Below, piece by piece: positions 44,934-55,080 of a stretch of DNA of 64,000 bases. How positions within the stretch are numbered: the stretch's first letter is position 1; the number at the start of each line of letters is the position of its first letter. The notes under the pieces are model-generated. The model was not told the DNA's origin. It saw only the letters and a list, made by a program, of their open reading frames with translations, and did no database searches. Made by a program: the position numbers and the translations under genes. This DNA comes from Candidatus Sulfotelmatobacter kueseliae (GTDB lineage Bacteria; Acidobacteriota; Terriglobia; Terriglobales; Acidobacteriaceae): positions 46,000-109,999 of the forward strand of contig OMOD01000007.1 in assembly GCA_900290255.1 (NCBI GenBank), in the 5' to 3' direction.

Positions 44934-44960
44934 CCAAACGGAATTCTCCTTGATACTGGG

Positions 44961-45839
44961 TCAGACGTTGACTCCGATCGCCGCCGCCAGCGTCTCGCCA
45001 ATCACGGCAGGGGACTTCGCCACGCGGATTCCGGCAGCTTCGAGCGCCTTGATCTTTTCCGCGGCGGTGCCTTTGCCGCCGGAAATGATCGCTCCCGCGT
45101 GGCCCATGCGGCGTCCCGGAGGTGCGGTCTGTCCGGCAATGAAGCCCACGACGGGCTTCCTCATGTGAGTCTTCACGAACTCGGCAGCGGTCTCTTCGGC
45201 ATTTCCGCCAATCTCGCCGATCATCACCACGGCCTCGGTCTCGGGATCGCGGTTGAACAGGTCGAGCGCGTCCACAAAATTCGTTCCGATAATCGGATCG
45301 CCGCCGATGCCGATGGCCGTAGACTGTCCGATGCCGCGTTGCGTGAGTTGATGAACCGCTTCGTAGGTCAGCGTGCCGGAGCGCGAGACGATGCCGATTG
45401 GACCTTCTTTGTGAATTGAAGCGGGCATGATGCCGATTTTGCACTTGCCCGGCGAGATAATGCCGGGGCAGTTCGGTCCGATCAGGCGCGAGCGCCGGTT
45501 CTGCAGAAATTCCCACGCCTTCACCATGTCAAGCGTCGGGATGCCTTCGGTGATGCAGACGATCAGATCGATCTCGGCGTCGGCTGCTTCCATGATGGCA
45601 TCGGCGGCGAACGGAGGCGGAACGAAAATGACGGTGGCATTGGCGCCGGTTTTGTCTGCGGCTTCGTGCACCGTGTTGAAAATCGGCCAGCCCTCGTGCG
45701 TAGTGCCGCCCTTGCCGGGCGTCACGCCCCCGACAATCTGCGTGCCGTATGCAGCGCTGGCTTTCGCATGAAACGTGCCTTCACGGCCGGTAAGGCCCTG
45801 TACGATGACCCGCGTATTTTTATTAACTAAGATTGCCAT
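44961..45839 (-). CDS. sucD: Succinyl-CoA synthetase (succinate-CoA ligase), alpha subunit
   Basis: 292 residues. Forms succinyl-CoA or, in the TCA direction, succinate plus NTP, together with Suc[26 protein letters not shown] is the conserved N-terminal CoA-binding start. [22 protein letters not shown] and [18 protein letters not shown], with the phosphorylated active-site His in MGHAG, are present. It lies 33 bp downstream of sucC, in the normal operon order. Confidence 0.97.
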   Translation of the reverse strand: MAILVNKNTRVIVQGLTGREGTFHAKASAAYGTQIVGGVTPGKGGTTHEGWPIFNTVHEAADKTGANATVIFVPPPFAADAIMEAADAEIDLIVCITEGIPTLDMVKAWEFLQNRRSRLIGPNCPGIISPGKCKIGIMPASIHKEGPIGIVSRSGTLTYEAVHQLTQRGIGQSTAIGIGGDPIIGTNFVDALDLFNRDPETEAVVMIGEIGGNAEETAAEFVKTHMRKPVVGFIAGQTAPPGRRMGHAGAIISGGKGTAAEKIKALEAAGIRVAKSPAVIGETLAAAIGVNV

Positions 45840-45872
45840 AAATATGAGCCCTCACTTCTAAGCTTCGATCGC

Positions 45873-47069
45873 TCAACGCCATTCGGTGACGCCGAGAGTT
45901 CCCCGGGCTGCGGCCACGACTTTGTCGGCGGCACTCTTCATGCTGTCCGCGACGATGAAGTTCAATCCCGAGTCGGTCAGAATCTTCTTGCCTTCCTCCA
46001 CGTTCGTGCCCTCCAGCCGCAGCACGATGGGCAGTTTGATGTTGGTCTTGCGCGCGGCTTCAACCACGCCGGTGGCCAGCATGTCCACGCGGAGGATGCC
46101 GCCGAAAATGTTGATCAGCACCGCTTTTACGTTCTTGTCGCTGAGCAGGATTTCGAACGCGTGCGCGACCTGCTCGGAATTGGCGCTTCCGCCCACGTCG
46201 AGGAAGTTCGCAGGCATGCCGCCCGCGTACTTGATGATGTCCATGGTTGCCATGGCGAGGCCGGCGCCGTTGACCATGCAGCCCACGTTGCCGTCGAGCT
46301 TGATGTAGTTGAGGCTGTACTTCGAGGCCTCGACTTCCAGCGGATCTTCTTCGGTGATGTCACGCAGCTCGCGCAGATCGGGATGACGGAACAACGCGTT
46401 GTCGTCGAAGTTGATTTTTGCGTCGAGCGCGAACAGACGGCCGTCGGTAGTGGTAATGAAGGGATTGATCTCGACCAGCGAAGCGTCGGTCTCGAGAAAC
46501 GCCTTGTAAAGACTGGTCAGGAATTGCACCGCGGGATTGATCTGTTTCGCATCGAGTCCAAGCTTGAAGGCGATCTTGCGCGCCTGAAACGCCTCCAGGC
46601 CCATGCCGGGATCGATGTGCTGCTTCAAAATGGCCTCGGGATTTTCGGCGGCAACCTGCTCGATCTCCATTCCGCCCGCAGCCGAAGCCATAAACACCGG
46701 CTTGCCTTCCGCACGATCCACCAGAATGCCCAGGTAGAGTTCCTTTTCGATGGGCAGCGTCTCTTCGATCAGCAAGCGGCGCACAATGCGGCCTTCGGGA
46801 CCGGTCTGATGCGTGACCAGCTTCATGCCCAGCATCTTAGCGGCGAGATCACCGGCCTCGTTCACCGATTTGGCGATCTTGACGCCGCCGCCCTTGCCGC
46901 GGCCTCCAGCGTGAATTTGTGCTTTGACCACGACCCCAGTCGCGCCGGAACTGAGAAGTTCTTTGGCGACCGACTCGGCTTCTTCCCGCGTTGCAGCCAT
47001 CGCGCCGCGCGGAACAGCCACACCATATTTCTTTAAGATTGCCTTTGCCTGATATTCATGGATTTTCAT
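45873..47069 (-). CDS. sucC: Succinyl-CoA synthetase, beta subunit (ADP-forming type)
   Basis: 398 residues with the N-terminal ATP-grasp fold: [58 protein letters not shown] and ASLVEINPF. The C-terminal part, [21 protein letters not shown] and [13 protein letters not shown] with [17 protein letters not shown], matches the beta chain. It is first in the sucC-sucD-ndk-tautomerase series. The TCA step thus supplies NTP next to an enzyme that balances nucleotide pools. Confidence 0.97.
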   Translation of the reverse strand: MKIHEYQAKAILKKYGVAVPRGAMAATREEAESVAKELLSSGATGVVVKAQIHAGGRGKGGGVKIAKSVNEAGDLAAKMLGMKLVTHQTGPEGRIVRRLLIEETLPIEKELYLGILVDRAEGKPVFMASAAGGMEIEQVAAENPEAILKQHIDPGMGLEAFQARKIAFKLGLDAKQINPAVQFLTSLYKAFLETDASLVEINPFITTTDGRLFALDAKINFDDNALFRHPDLRELRDITEEDPLEVEASKYSLNYIKLDGNVGCMVNGAGLAMATMDIIKYAGGMPANFLDVGGSANSEQVAHAFEILLSDKNVKAVLINIFGGILRVDMLATGVVEAARKTNIKLPIVLRLEGTNVEEGKKILTDSGLNFIVADSMKSAADKVVAAARGTLGVTEWR

Positions 47070-47212
47070 ATAAGAAACTCGTCAGTAAGAATCGGAAGGA
47101 CCCTGCTTGCGGCGTCGCACTGCGGGCAGCAAACCTTTCATTTTATAGAAGGGCAGTGCATTAGGGCAAACGCCGCGCAGCAGCGGTAGTGCCTCAGTTT
47201 GTAGAAACAACT

Positions 47213-47284
47213 ATGTGGGGACAGCCGCCTGAGCCTGCCCTGAGCGAAGTCGAAGGGGCTGTCCTGTCGAGGGAAGCTCGACTG
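47213..47284. repeat. Dispersed palindromic repeat, copy A, with a second repeat inside
   Basis: ATGTGGGGACAGCCGCC (47213-47229) and GGCTGTCC followed by TGTCGAGGGAAGCTCGAC match copies at 55081-55126 and 63172-63218. In the other copies only CTC separates the two halves; here 27 bases (47230-47256) of the CCTGAGCGAAGTCGAAGG type intervene. That sequence is itself reminiscent of a short repeat common in bacterial genomes. The rest of 47070-47363 shows no gene. Confidence 0.7.
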
Positions 47285-47363
47285 CGTGGACGAATGCCGT
47301 GCGGGCGCCGGTCTGCTCATTTTCAGAGAGCGGCACCCGCCACACGATTTGAAACGCAGCCGC

Positions 47364-48245
47364 TTAGGCGGCCGACTTCCTCTTTGCGGTTGAAGTGAGG
47401 TTCCTGGCAGAGGGTTTGGCCAGGAACTTCACCAGTGCGCTGTTGACTTCGTCAGCGTGAGTCCAGGCGATGTTGTGCGGACCGTCTTTGATGACGACGA
47501 GTTCCGCGCCGTTGATCAGCTTGGCCGTGCGCTTCCCAGCGGCGGAGAAGGGCACGATCCGGTCCGCGTCGCCGTGAATTACCAGCGTTGGAATGTCGAT
47601 CTTGGCCACATCATTGCGAAAATCTTCATGCCAGGTAGGGACGCAAGCGAGGCTAGCCGTGGCCGAAGCACTGGCGGCTACGTTCCAGCTTGCCGCGACC
47701 GCTTGTTCGCTGACGCGCTTCCCGAGATTAACATCAGTGTTGTAGAAATTCTTGAAGAACTCGGTGAAGAACGCGTAACGGTCCGCGACGATCACTTTCT
47801 GAATCCCTTCGAACACGCTGCCGTCAACGCCCTCGGGGTTGTCATCCGTCTTGAGTAGAAACGGCGGGACCCCGCTGATGATGACCGCCTTGCTCACGTC
47901 CTTCGATCCGAACTTTCCGATGTAGCGCGCCACTTCGCCGCCGCCCATGGAGAATCCGACCAAGGCAACACCCCGCAGCTTCAAGTGAGTGACGAGTTTG
48001 TGCAGATCTTCGGCGAAGGTGTCGTAGTTGTAGCCGGTAGTCGGCTGGCTGGACTTTCCAAACCCACGGCGGTCATAGGCGATGACGCGATAGCCGGCGG
48101 CCAGAAGCACCGGAATCTGCTTCTCCCACGACGCGCCGCTGAGCGGATATCCGTGGATCAGGACAACGGGCTGGCCTGAACCGTGATCTTCGTAATAGAG
48201 ACTGATCGAACCGGAATTCTCTCTTCCCACATCAACGTACGGCAT
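47364..48245 (-). CDS. Alpha/beta hydrolase, non-heme chloroperoxidase-like
   Basis: 293 residues, no signal peptide. VVLIHGYPLSGASWEKQIPVLL has the oxyanion-hole loop, ALVGFSMGGGEVARYI the nucleophile Ser (GFSMG), LVIHGDADRIVPF the Asp and GPHNIAWTHAD the His. FGKSSQPTTGYNYDTFAEDLHKLV is typical of the cofactor-free haloperoxidase/esterase subgroup. A basic Lys/Arg-rich tail of about 20 residues follows the domain. It is divergent from the thiolase gene. The substrate is unknown. Confidence 0.92.
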   Translation of the reverse strand: MPYVDVGRENSGSISLYYEDHGSGQPVVLIHGYPLSGASWEKQIPVLLAAGYRVIAYDRRGFGKSSQPTTGYNYDTFAEDLHKLVTHLKLRGVALVGFSMGGGEVARYIGKFGSKDVSKAVIISGVPPFLLKTDDNPEGVDGSVFEGIQKVIVADRYAFFTEFFKNFYNTDVNLGKRVSEQAVAASWNVAASASATASLACVPTWHEDFRNDVAKIDIPTLVIHGDADRIVPFSAAGKRTAKLINGAELVVIKDGPHNIAWTHADEVNSALVKFLAKPSARNLTSTAKRKSAA

Positions 48246-48440
48246 AAAGCTCCTCCTGACGAACTCTTTTGTGATTTCAAAACCGTGAAGGTTGGTTGGA
48301 TTCCCGGTGTTGCTTCTGTGCTAGATGGCGGCGGCTGTGTTCGGGATTCACTTTGAAACTGTGACCGGGGAAGTCCTTTCCGTGCCACTTATAAACTGAT
48401 CAGCTAACTCCTGCTAAACTCATGCGTTTGGAGGTGGAAC

Positions 48441-49622
48441 GTGCAAGGGGTCTATGTAGTCTCGGCGGTGCGGACACCGATCGGGAAGTTTGGCGGCTCG
48501 CTCGGGTCGCTGACCGCGGCGGATATGGGAGTGGTGGCGGCGAGGGCTGCGATGGAGCGGGCCGGAGTGCAACCGGAGCAGATTGAGGAGACGATCTTCG
48601 GCAACGCAAGACAAGCGGGGGGCGGACCGAATCCGGCGCGTCAGATCTCAGTGCGCAGCGGCGTCCCGCAGGAAGTTCCCGCGTTCACGGTGAACAAGGC
48701 GTGCGCTTCGGGGATGAAGTCGATCGCACTGGCGTATCAGGCAATTCTGTTGGGCGAGGCAAGTTGCATTCTGGCGGGCGGTACGGAATCGATGTCGCGG
48801 CTTCCTTATTATCTCGACGGCGCGCGCTGGGGATACCGGTTGGGGCATCAGGAACTGGTGGACGGAATGTATCGCGATGGATTCTTTTGCCCGCTGGCGA
48901 AGATGGTGATGGGCGAGACGGCAGAAGTGCTGGCCCAGCAGTACAAGATCACGCGCGAGGAACAGGATGAATACGCGCTGATGTCGCAAACCCGCGCGGC
49001 CCGGGCGATGGCGGCGGGGCGGTTCGAGGCGGAACTGGTTCCGGTGACGATTGAGGGTAAGAAAGGGACGACGACTTTCGCGCGCGATGAACATCCGTTT
49101 GCGGACGCAAGCATGGAGAAACTGGGCAAACTTGCTCCCGTGTTCTCGAAAACAGGGACAATTACGGCGGGAAATTCTTCCGGCATCACCGACGGCGCGG
49201 CGGCGGTGATTGTGGCCAGCGAATATTTCGTGAAGCAGAACAATCTGAAACCGCTGGCGCGAATCGCGGCGGTCACTTCGGCGGCCGTAGATCCGCGGAC
49301 CATGGGGATTGGGCCGGTTCCGGCGCTGCGCAAACTGGATGAAAAGCACGGGCTTAAGATGCATGATTTCGGGTTGATCGAATTGAACGAGGCATTTGCC
49401 GCGCAGGTGCTGGCCTGCGATCGTGAGCTGAATTTCAATCGCGAACGGCTCAACGTGAATGGCGGGGCAATCGCGCTGGGACATCCCATTGGCTGCACCG
49501 GGACGCGCATCACAGTCACGCTGCTGCATGAAATGCTGAAGCGGAATACGAAGCGTGGCGTGGCGACACTGTGCGTCAGCGGAGGTATGGGGATGGCGCT
49601 GGCGCTGGAAAACGCGGTGTGA
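48441..49622 (+). CDS. Acetyl-CoA acetyltransferase (thiolase)
   Basis: GTG start preceded by GGAGG at six bases; 393 residues. Condenses or cleaves acyl-CoA with acetyl-CoA. MQGVYVVSAVRTPIGKFGGSL opens the fold. NKACASGMKSI has the acyl-accepting Cys near residue 88, NEAFAAQ and GHPIGCTGTR the catalytic His near 350, and TLCVSGGMGMAL the second Cys near 380. It stands alone, without beta-oxidation partners nearby, so a biosynthetic (acetoacetyl-CoA) or degradative role cannot be decided. Confidence 0.95.
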   Translation: MQGVYVVSAVRTPIGKFGGSLGSLTAADMGVVAARAAMERAGVQPEQIEETIFGNARQAGGGPNPARQISVRSGVPQEVPAFTVNKACASGMKSIALAYQAILLGEASCILAGGTESMSRLPYYLDGARWGYRLGHQELVDGMYRDGFFCPLAKMVMGETAEVLAQQYKITREEQDEYALMSQTRAARAMAAGRFEAELVPVTIEGKKGTTTFARDEHPFADASMEKLGKLAPVFSKTGTITAGNSSGITDGAAAVIVASEYFVKQNNLKPLARIAAVTSAAVDPRTMGIGPVPALRKLDEKHGLKMHDFGLIELNEAFAAQVLACDRELNFNRERLNVNGGAIALGHPIGCTGTRITVTLLHEMLKRNTKRGVATLCVSGGMGMALALENAV

Positions 49623-49823
49623 CCGTGCTGCGAATCTGTTCGAGGTTACGGCGGGCTACTCCAACTTCGACATGGGCAGCATCATGCAGCGCCGCAGTAG
49701 CCCATGGGAGCATCCATCGCCGCGATTCGACGGAAGGGACTTAACGCCGGGACCGCGTTTGCGCGACTAAAATCATCCCACTATACTTCTCTGCAGCGGT
49801 TCACTGCAACCGCCGGAGCAACG

Positions 49824-50603
49824 ATGTCCTTAACCGCGGTGATCGTGGACGACGAGCAGTTGGCCCGCGATGAACTCGCCTATCTGCTGAAGAATGCCGG
49901 CGACGTGAACGTCGTGGCCCAGGGCAAGAACGGCCTGGAAGCGGTCCACCTGATCAAGGAGCACAATCCGGATCTGGTTTTTCTGGACGTGCAGATGCCT
50001 GGGCTCGACGGCTTTGGAGTGATCAAGAAACTGCTCGAAAAGAAACTTCCTCTGCCCAAGATTGTCTTCGCCACAGCGTTCAATCAGTATGCGGTCAAAG
50101 CGTTCGAAGTAAACGCAGTGGACTATCTGCTGAAGCCCTTCGACAAGAAGCGCGTAGCCCAATCCGTCCAGAAGGCAAGAGCCCGGCACGAGGCTGGCGG
50201 CCTGCCTGCCGACAAGATTGACGCGCTGGTGCGGATGATCGAAGCACAGAAGCAGCCCGCATCTAAGATTCTGCTGAAAGCGCTGGGGCGCATGCTCCTG
50301 GTGGATCAGAAAGACATCTGCTACGCGTGGATTGAAGATGGCGTGATTACGGTGGTGACGGCCGGGCCGAGTGGCATGGAAGGACAATCGAACTGCCGGA
50401 CGCTGGAAGAACTATTGACCAGCCTAGATGGCAATCTTTTCTGGAGGGCGCACCGCTCCTATCTGGTCAACATCAACCGGATTCGCGAAGTTGTTCCCTG
50501 GTTCAAAAGTTCCTACCAGCTGCGGATGGACGACAAGAAGCAGAGCGAGATCCCAGTCAGCCGGGCTCAGACGAAGCGGCTGCGGGAGTTGTTCGGACTC
50601 TGA
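49824..50603 (+). CDS. LytR/AlgR-family response regulator (receiver plus LytTR DNA-binding domain)
   Basis: The ATG at 49824 (CGGAGCAACG before it) gives MSLTAVIVDDEQLARDELAYLL, the normal receiver start; the open frame upstream is not used. 259 residues. LVFLDVQMPGLDGFGVIKKL carries the phosphorylated Asp, FATAFNQYAVKAFEVNAVDYLLKPFDKKRV the switch residues. A LytTR domain occupies about residues 145-259 (ICYAWIEDGVITVVT, FWRAHRSYLVNINRI, EIPVSRAQTKRLRELF). No histidine kinase gene adjoins it, so its partner lies elsewhere. Confidence 0.95.
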   Translation: MSLTAVIVDDEQLARDELAYLLKNAGDVNVVAQGKNGLEAVHLIKEHNPDLVFLDVQMPGLDGFGVIKKLLEKKLPLPKIVFATAFNQYAVKAFEVNAVDYLLKPFDKKRVAQSVQKARARHEAGGLPADKIDALVRMIEAQKQPASKILLKALGRMLLVDQKDICYAWIEDGVITVVTAGPSGMEGQSNCRTLEELLTSLDGNLFWRAHRSYLVNINRIREVVPWFKSSYQLRMDDKKQSEIPVSRAQTKRLRELFGL

Positions 50604-50776
50604 GTCTTCGCTTCTGCCGTTCCCATCATGCAAGTCAGGCCGGGCGGCGCGGGTATCAGCAGCGTGCCTTGATGAGGATCTGGCTGCCCGACTGTCTCCA
50701 CCAACGTGAAAGATCGTTAATCAACGTTCCCGTGTACATCTAAATTCCAAGCCCTCGGCGAACCAGCGGAGCAGTG

Positions 50777-50794
50777 CTCCGGACAAATCCGGAG
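50777..50794. terminator. Hairpin between two convergent regulator genes
   Basis: CTCCGGA-CAAA-TCCGGAG is a perfect seven-base stem with a four-base loop at the middle of the 236-bp gap between the LytTR gene and the convergent Crp/Fnr gene. No T-run follows on either side, so it is only a weak terminator candidate; it could serve both. Confidence 0.35.
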
Positions 50795-50839
50795 GGCGGC
50801 CGAGAAAGGAAAACCACCCTCCGGTTCCCAAGGGGAAGA

Positions 50840-51553
50840 TCAAACCGTGAGCGCCTCCAGCGCCTGCCGGTCGCGGATCACCAGAGTTGGTCCTTCCACG
50901 TGAATCAAACGTCTTCTGCGCAGATCGCTCAACAACCGCGTGACCGTCTCGCGCGACGAGCCGATGCGCTGGGCCATTTCTTCGTGGGTCATAAAGGTAT
51001 GGATGCGAGTCTGGCTGTCTCCCGAGTCCTTGGCCGGCGGCTGCGACAACAGAAGCCTGGCCAGCTTGCCTGCTGAAGAACGGGTGAGCACCAGATCATG
51101 AATGTCGCGATAGGCCAAGTGGTAATCGCGGCTTAGAGACTGGGCCGCGCGCACGCTGACTTCGCTGCGAGCCTGCATCAGTTCCAGAAGGTGCACGCGG
51201 TCCACGAAGTTCAACTGGCAGGGCGTAGCGGTTTCGGCCGTGACCTCATACCCGGCGCCCGAGATCGCTGCGCTCAAGCCCATGGCCTCTCCGGCCTCCG
51301 CAGTCTTGAGGATGAGGATCTTTCCTTCGCGCGAGGTAGTGGAGAGATTCACCCTGCCGGAGCAGAGGATGAACATGCCGCGGGGACTCTGCCCCTCCAC
51401 GAACAGGATGGCTCCTGCCGGCAACGTGCTCTTGTGACTGACTTGATTCAGAGACGACAGGACCGAAGGAGAGAAGCCGCAGAAAAAGTCAGGGTGCGCA
51501 GTGGGGCATTCGGTGCAGTCTTCGATGATGTTCAGTCCATAAGGGGCCTTCAT
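50840..51553 (-). CDS. Crp/Fnr-family transcriptional regulator
   Basis: The ATG at 51553 (MKAPYGLNIIEDCTECP) is preferred because GGAG lies eight bases before it and because Crp/Fnr proteins of this type start so. 237 residues. The N-terminus has a CTECPTAHPDFFCGF cysteine cluster of the Fnr kind. The cyclic-nucleotide-fold part contains LPAGAILFVEGQSPRGMFILCSGRVNLS and EAMGLSAAISGAGYEVTAE. The C-terminal helix-turn-helix is FMTHEEMAQRIGSSRETVTRLLSDLRRRRLIHVEG. Only three Cys are in the N-terminal cluster, one fewer than the four ligands of oxygen-sensing Fnr, so redox sensing is not assured. Confidence 0.92.
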   Translation of the reverse strand: MKAPYGLNIIEDCTECPTAHPDFFCGFSPSVLSSLNQVSHKSTLPAGAILFVEGQSPRGMFILCSGRVNLSTTSREGKILILKTAEAGEAMGLSAAISGAGYEVTAETATPCQLNFVDRVHLLELMQARSEVSVRAAQSLSRDYHLAYRDIHDLVLTRSSAGKLARLLLSQPPAKDSGDSQTRIHTFMTHEEMAQRIGSSRETVTRLLSDLRRRRLIHVEGPTLVIRDRQALEALTV

Positions 51554-52072
51554 GTCGGTTTCTCCGTCGAAGTCCCGCCTGAATTTGCCAAAGCACAGCG
51601 GGCGAGCCGCGGTTGCGATTCCGCCCAAATGGTGGGAACTGGCCAGCAAGGCACGAGCGTGAGCGCGGGTGTCGCTGTGCGAGCTTTGAGCCGCTGCGAG
51701 CAGATCCCAGGCAGCGCTCGGCTCTTCCCGTAGTTCCCATTCGACCCAGCAAGCAAACAGGTAGAGAGGATCAATTTCGGACGCCTGAACCTCGGAGGTG
51801 GCGGAGGGGCTGATCTCAAGTCTGGTAGCGGAAGTGTTCAGCGTTTCATTTCGCGGGGGAATCGTGTCGTCCAGGAGAGGATGGACATATTCGCCGGCAC
51901 GCCGGCAACGTTGAGGATTGGCCGCTGGCACCTGCACGCGAAAGGCTTGCGAGACGACGGCGGGGCCCACAGACTGACATTTGCTGGTCGCGAACACAGC
52001 TACACTCCATCGGGCCTGCACCGTACACCAAGCTTCAGTTTTCAGGGGAAGGCCAGATCCGTCTTCGCACAT
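51554..52072 (-). other. Open in-frame upstream extension of the Crp/Fnr gene
   Basis: The frame of the Crp/Fnr gene stays open upstream to an ATG at 52072, adding up to 173 residues. The segment nearest the gene looks like protein: SEIDPLYLFACWVEWELREEP, AAWDLLAAAQ and DTRAHARALLASSHHL resemble an amphipathic helical module. The most upstream part looks less ordered. It may be a genuine N-terminal extension, or a short upstream gene whose stop has been lost. Confidence 0.4.
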
Positions 52073-52245
52073 GGCCGAGACCCGAGTTCGGCCTAAGGCA
52101 AAGGACGTGGTGCTTGTGCAAGTGATGTTCCCAAAATGCGGCGGACGGGGTAACGGGAACTTCCCTGTTTGGAACAGTTTCGAAACAGCACCCGCCCACC
52201 ATTTTTCGGGAACTGCCGAAAAGTCGGCAACCTGCCGATTAGCCG

Positions 52246-54291
52246 TCAGCTATCGTGAGTGCCGGACTTTCGTTGCCGTTTGGGAGACGGGAATGATCGC
52301 GGATCGGAATAGTCCTGCCGGGTGATTTTCAGGCGCTGCATCTTCGACTGCAGGGTGGTGCGCTTCAAGCCCAGGCGATGGGCGGCGCCGTTTGGTCCCG
52401 ACACCACACCTTGGGTTTCGCGCAGCACGCGGATGATGTGCTGGCGCTCCGCACGGTCGAGACTGTGGGCAGGCTCGCCACCGAGTTGCGGTTTCTCGGC
52501 ATGCAATTCCCACAACGGAACCTGCAGAGCTCTGCCTTCACTCAGGATGAAGGATCGTTCCATCAGGTTCTCGAGTTCGCGTACGTTGCCCGGCCAGGAC
52601 CACGCTGCCAAAGCCTGCATGGTCTGCTTGGGAACGGTTTCGACGTGGCGATCCATGCGCGCGGCGAGCTTGCGCACAAAGTAGCGAACCAGCAAAGGGA
52701 TGTCCTCGCGCCGTTCCCGCAGCGGCGGAACGCGAATGGGAAACACATTGAGACGGTAAAACAGGTCACTGCGAAACTCGCGGTTGGCCACGCTGCCGGC
52801 CAGGTCGCGATTGGTGGCCGCGATCAGGCGCAGGTTCACTTTGATGGTGTGCGTGCTGCCCAGACGCTCGAACTCGTGGTCCTGGAGTACCCGCAGGAGC
52901 TTGGGCTGCAGCTCGAGGGAGATTTCGCCCACCTCGTCGAGGAATAAAGTGCCGCCGTCGGCAAGCTCCAAGCGCCCGACCTTGCGGACGACCGCACCCG
53001 TGAAAGCTCCCTTTTCATGGCCGAACAACTCGCTCTCCAGCAGCCCCGTGGGAATGGCAGCGCAGTTGACCTTGATGAAGGGCTTCTCCTGGCGTCGGCT
53101 CAACCGGTGGATGGCGCGGGCCACGAGCTCCTTGCCGGTGCCGGTTTCTCCCAGAATCAGAACTGTGGCGTCGCTGGCGGCGACCGTGGCTACCTGATCG
53201 AGTACCTGCTTGAGGGCGCGACTCTCGCCCACGATCTCCGTGAGCGAACCATGCGAAGGAGTTTCGCCCTCCAGATATTTCTTCTTTTCGTCCAGACGTT
53301 GTTGCAGGGCGTCAATCTCGATGGCCGCGCGCTGATTCTCAATGGCGATGGCAAGCTGCATGGCGACCTGGTTCAGCAAGGGCAAATCGTCGGGATGAAA
53401 CGCGTTCGGGCGGGTGCTGCCAAGGAGCAAAACGCCCAGCGGTCCCTTCGGCCGCAGGAGTGGGACACAACAGAGGGACCTTATGCCTTCCGCCAGGAGC
53501 TTCTTCGCAATCTCGGCGTCAAAGCCCTGCAGCTGTTCCCGGGAGAAAATCATGGAGGTGCGCGCCTCGAGCGCGCGGCCTCCCGGACTAGTGTGCGGGT
53601 TGATTTGAATATCCGTTAGCAGACCCTTACCCAGAGGGAAGTCCTCCGACTGCCGGACCAGGAGATCTGTGGCAGGGTCATGCAGCTCGAATCCGGCGTA
53701 CTCCTGGCGCAGGACGCGCCTAATGCGGGCCGAAATCGTGGGGAAGACCTGGGGAACGTTCCAGTTCGACGCCAGGATGCTGCTTACCTCCAGCAACATC
53801 TGCAGGCGCGCCATCTGGTTCTTTAGGCTCCCGGTCAGATCGCGGAGCAAATCCTCCATCTTTTTCTGCTGAGTAAGGTTGAATACCATCACACCGATCC
53901 GGGTGACGGCGCCGGTCCCATCTTTGATGGGGAGATAGTGCACAATCCAGCGGCTATCCTCCTCCTTGGTGAGGGGCTTGCCTGGCACATCGAATGTGAC
54001 GGGATTCCCCGTGACGAGAGCACGGCGAAACTCGGGTTCAAGCAGATCGGCGAAGTCGTCGCCGAGGATTTGGCGCGCCGTCTTGCCTGAATGATCCGCC
54101 GCTGATGCTCCGTTCATCTTCGCCAGAGTGTCGTTAATGGCGAGATAGCGAAACTCCGGATCGAGGATGCAAAGCCCCACGGTGGATGAACCGAAATAGG
54201 CCGCCAGCAGCTTCTCCGGATCGGTGAGAGCTTCAGGGTGAGCGACCGGGAACAGACTGCCGGCTCCGGGGCCGCTCGGTTCATCCGGCAT
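52246..54291 (-). CDS. Sigma-54-dependent activator with PAS, GAF, AAA+ and Fis-type HTH domains
   Basis: 681 residues; GAGG precedes the ATG by seven bases. A PAS domain ([26 protein letters not shown], about 35-140) and a GAF domain (about 160-320; [19 protein letters not shown]) are the sensors. The central AAA+ domain has [18 protein letters not shown] (Walker A), GAFTGA in the sigma-54-contacting loop, [11 protein letters not shown] (Walker B) and [20 protein letters not shown]. The C-terminal helix-turn-helix is [19 protein letters not shown]. It would activate sigma-54 promoters from a distant enhancer site. The signal is unknown; targets are not evident in this window. Confidence 0.95.
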   Translation of the reverse strand: MPDEPSGPGAGSLFPVAHPEALTDPEKLLAAYFGSSTVGLCILDPEFRYLAINDTLAKMNGASAADHSGKTARQILGDDFADLLEPEFRRALVTGNPVTFDVPGKPLTKEEDSRWIVHYLPIKDGTGAVTRIGVMVFNLTQQKKMEDLLRDLTGSLKNQMARLQMLLEVSSILASNWNVPQVFPTISARIRRVLRQEYAGFELHDPATDLLVRQSEDFPLGKGLLTDIQINPHTSPGGRALEARTSMIFSREQLQGFDAEIAKKLLAEGIRSLCCVPLLRPKGPLGVLLLGSTRPNAFHPDDLPLLNQVAMQLAIAIENQRAAIEIDALQQRLDEKKKYLEGETPSHGSLTEIVGESRALKQVLDQVATVAASDATVLILGETGTGKELVARAIHRLSRRQEKPFIKVNCAAIPTGLLESELFGHEKGAFTGAVVRKVGRLELADGGTLFLDEVGEISLELQPKLLRVLQDHEFERLGSTHTIKVNLRLIAATNRDLAGSVANREFRSDLFYRLNVFPIRVPPLRERREDIPLLVRYFVRKLAARMDRHVETVPKQTMQALAAWSWPGNVRELENLMERSFILSEGRALQVPLWELHAEKPQLGGEPAHSLDRAERQHIIRVLRETQGVVSGPNGAAHRLGLKRTTLQSKMQRLKITRQDYSDPRSFPSPKRQRKSGTHDS

Positions 54292-54712
54292 GGTAAAACC
54301 TCGGGCCGCGGAACTGGATTGCCGGTTTCAATCGCCCTGCACAGCCATTTGCTGGAAGCGATGATGAGGAAGTGAATCTGATGCAATGGCAACCGATAAG
54401 AGCGGGGGAGCGCTGAAGCCGGGTGACGAAGTCATCGCCTCCCTGGCAGCGGGGAGACAAAACCGCGGCCCTACCTGCAACTGGGCTGCGGCGCAACAAC
54501 GCGGGTTGCAAACGTGACGCGCTTCCGGTGTACAGAATAATATCTTTGTCCGCCCTTCAAGGAGGACATGTCCGTCCAGCCAGAAATTGCCGCCCATTAT
54601 ATGCAAGTTGTCAAACAGGAATATCTCCTCTTGAATTCCTGTACGGTTTTCGTAACAAACGGGAAACCATCTACCGGACCGAGCGGTCGTTCGGGAGGGG
54701 GAGACTTGCGAG
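54292..54712. other. Intergenic region between sigma-54 activator and small ORF
   Basis: 421 bp without a supported gene. ACAGGAAT (54615-54622) and ATTCCTGT (54635-54642) form a perfect eight-base inverted repeat with a 12-base loop. CTCCC-N7-GGGGAG near 54440 is a weaker hairpin. No clear promoter with both boxes is visible. Confidence 0.4.
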
Positions 54713-54997
54713 TTGCTCCGAAGCAACGGCCTGCGGAACTATAATCTTGACGTGGCCCGAGGCTGGGAGAGCAAATCTGTGGAGGCGCAGCAGGCCGAAG
54801 CTGAGGAGAAACGGGCGCCGACCCGGCCTCCAGTGACGCCCGAGGAGGCCGCACGCTGCCGGGAAAAGGAGAATCTACGGCTTGCGCGCCAGAGAGTTCT
54901 GCAGCAGATGGCAGCGAGCCCGAATCCCCGGCACCGCAAGCTGATGCAAGATTCCCTCGCTGATCTGGAGGAGAAGCTGCGCAGGCTGGAAAAGTGA
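54713..54997 (+). CDS. Small hypothetical protein, charged, helical
   Basis: 94 residues from a TTG at 54713; an in-frame start slightly further upstream or downstream is possible. The sequence YNLDVARGWESKSVEAQQAEAEEKR is followed by an Arg/Glu/Leu-rich part (EKENLRLARQRVLQQMAASPNPRHRKLMQDSLADLEEKLRRLEK) that should form helices or a coiled coil. Codon use is like the neighbours and the pattern looks protein-like. No signal peptide or membrane segment. I do not know its function. It ends about 215 bp before purS on the same strand. Confidence 0.6.
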   Translation: MLRSNGLRNYNLDVARGWESKSVEAQQAEAEEKRAPTRPPVTPEEAARCREKENLRLARQRVLQQMAASPNPRHRKLMQDSLADLEEKLRRLEK

Positions 54998-55080
54998 GAT
55001 GGCGGACCTCAGACCTCAACCTTCAGATATTGGGTCTGAGACCCGAGGTCTGCGTAATGTCCTGTCTTGCGGAAATAACC

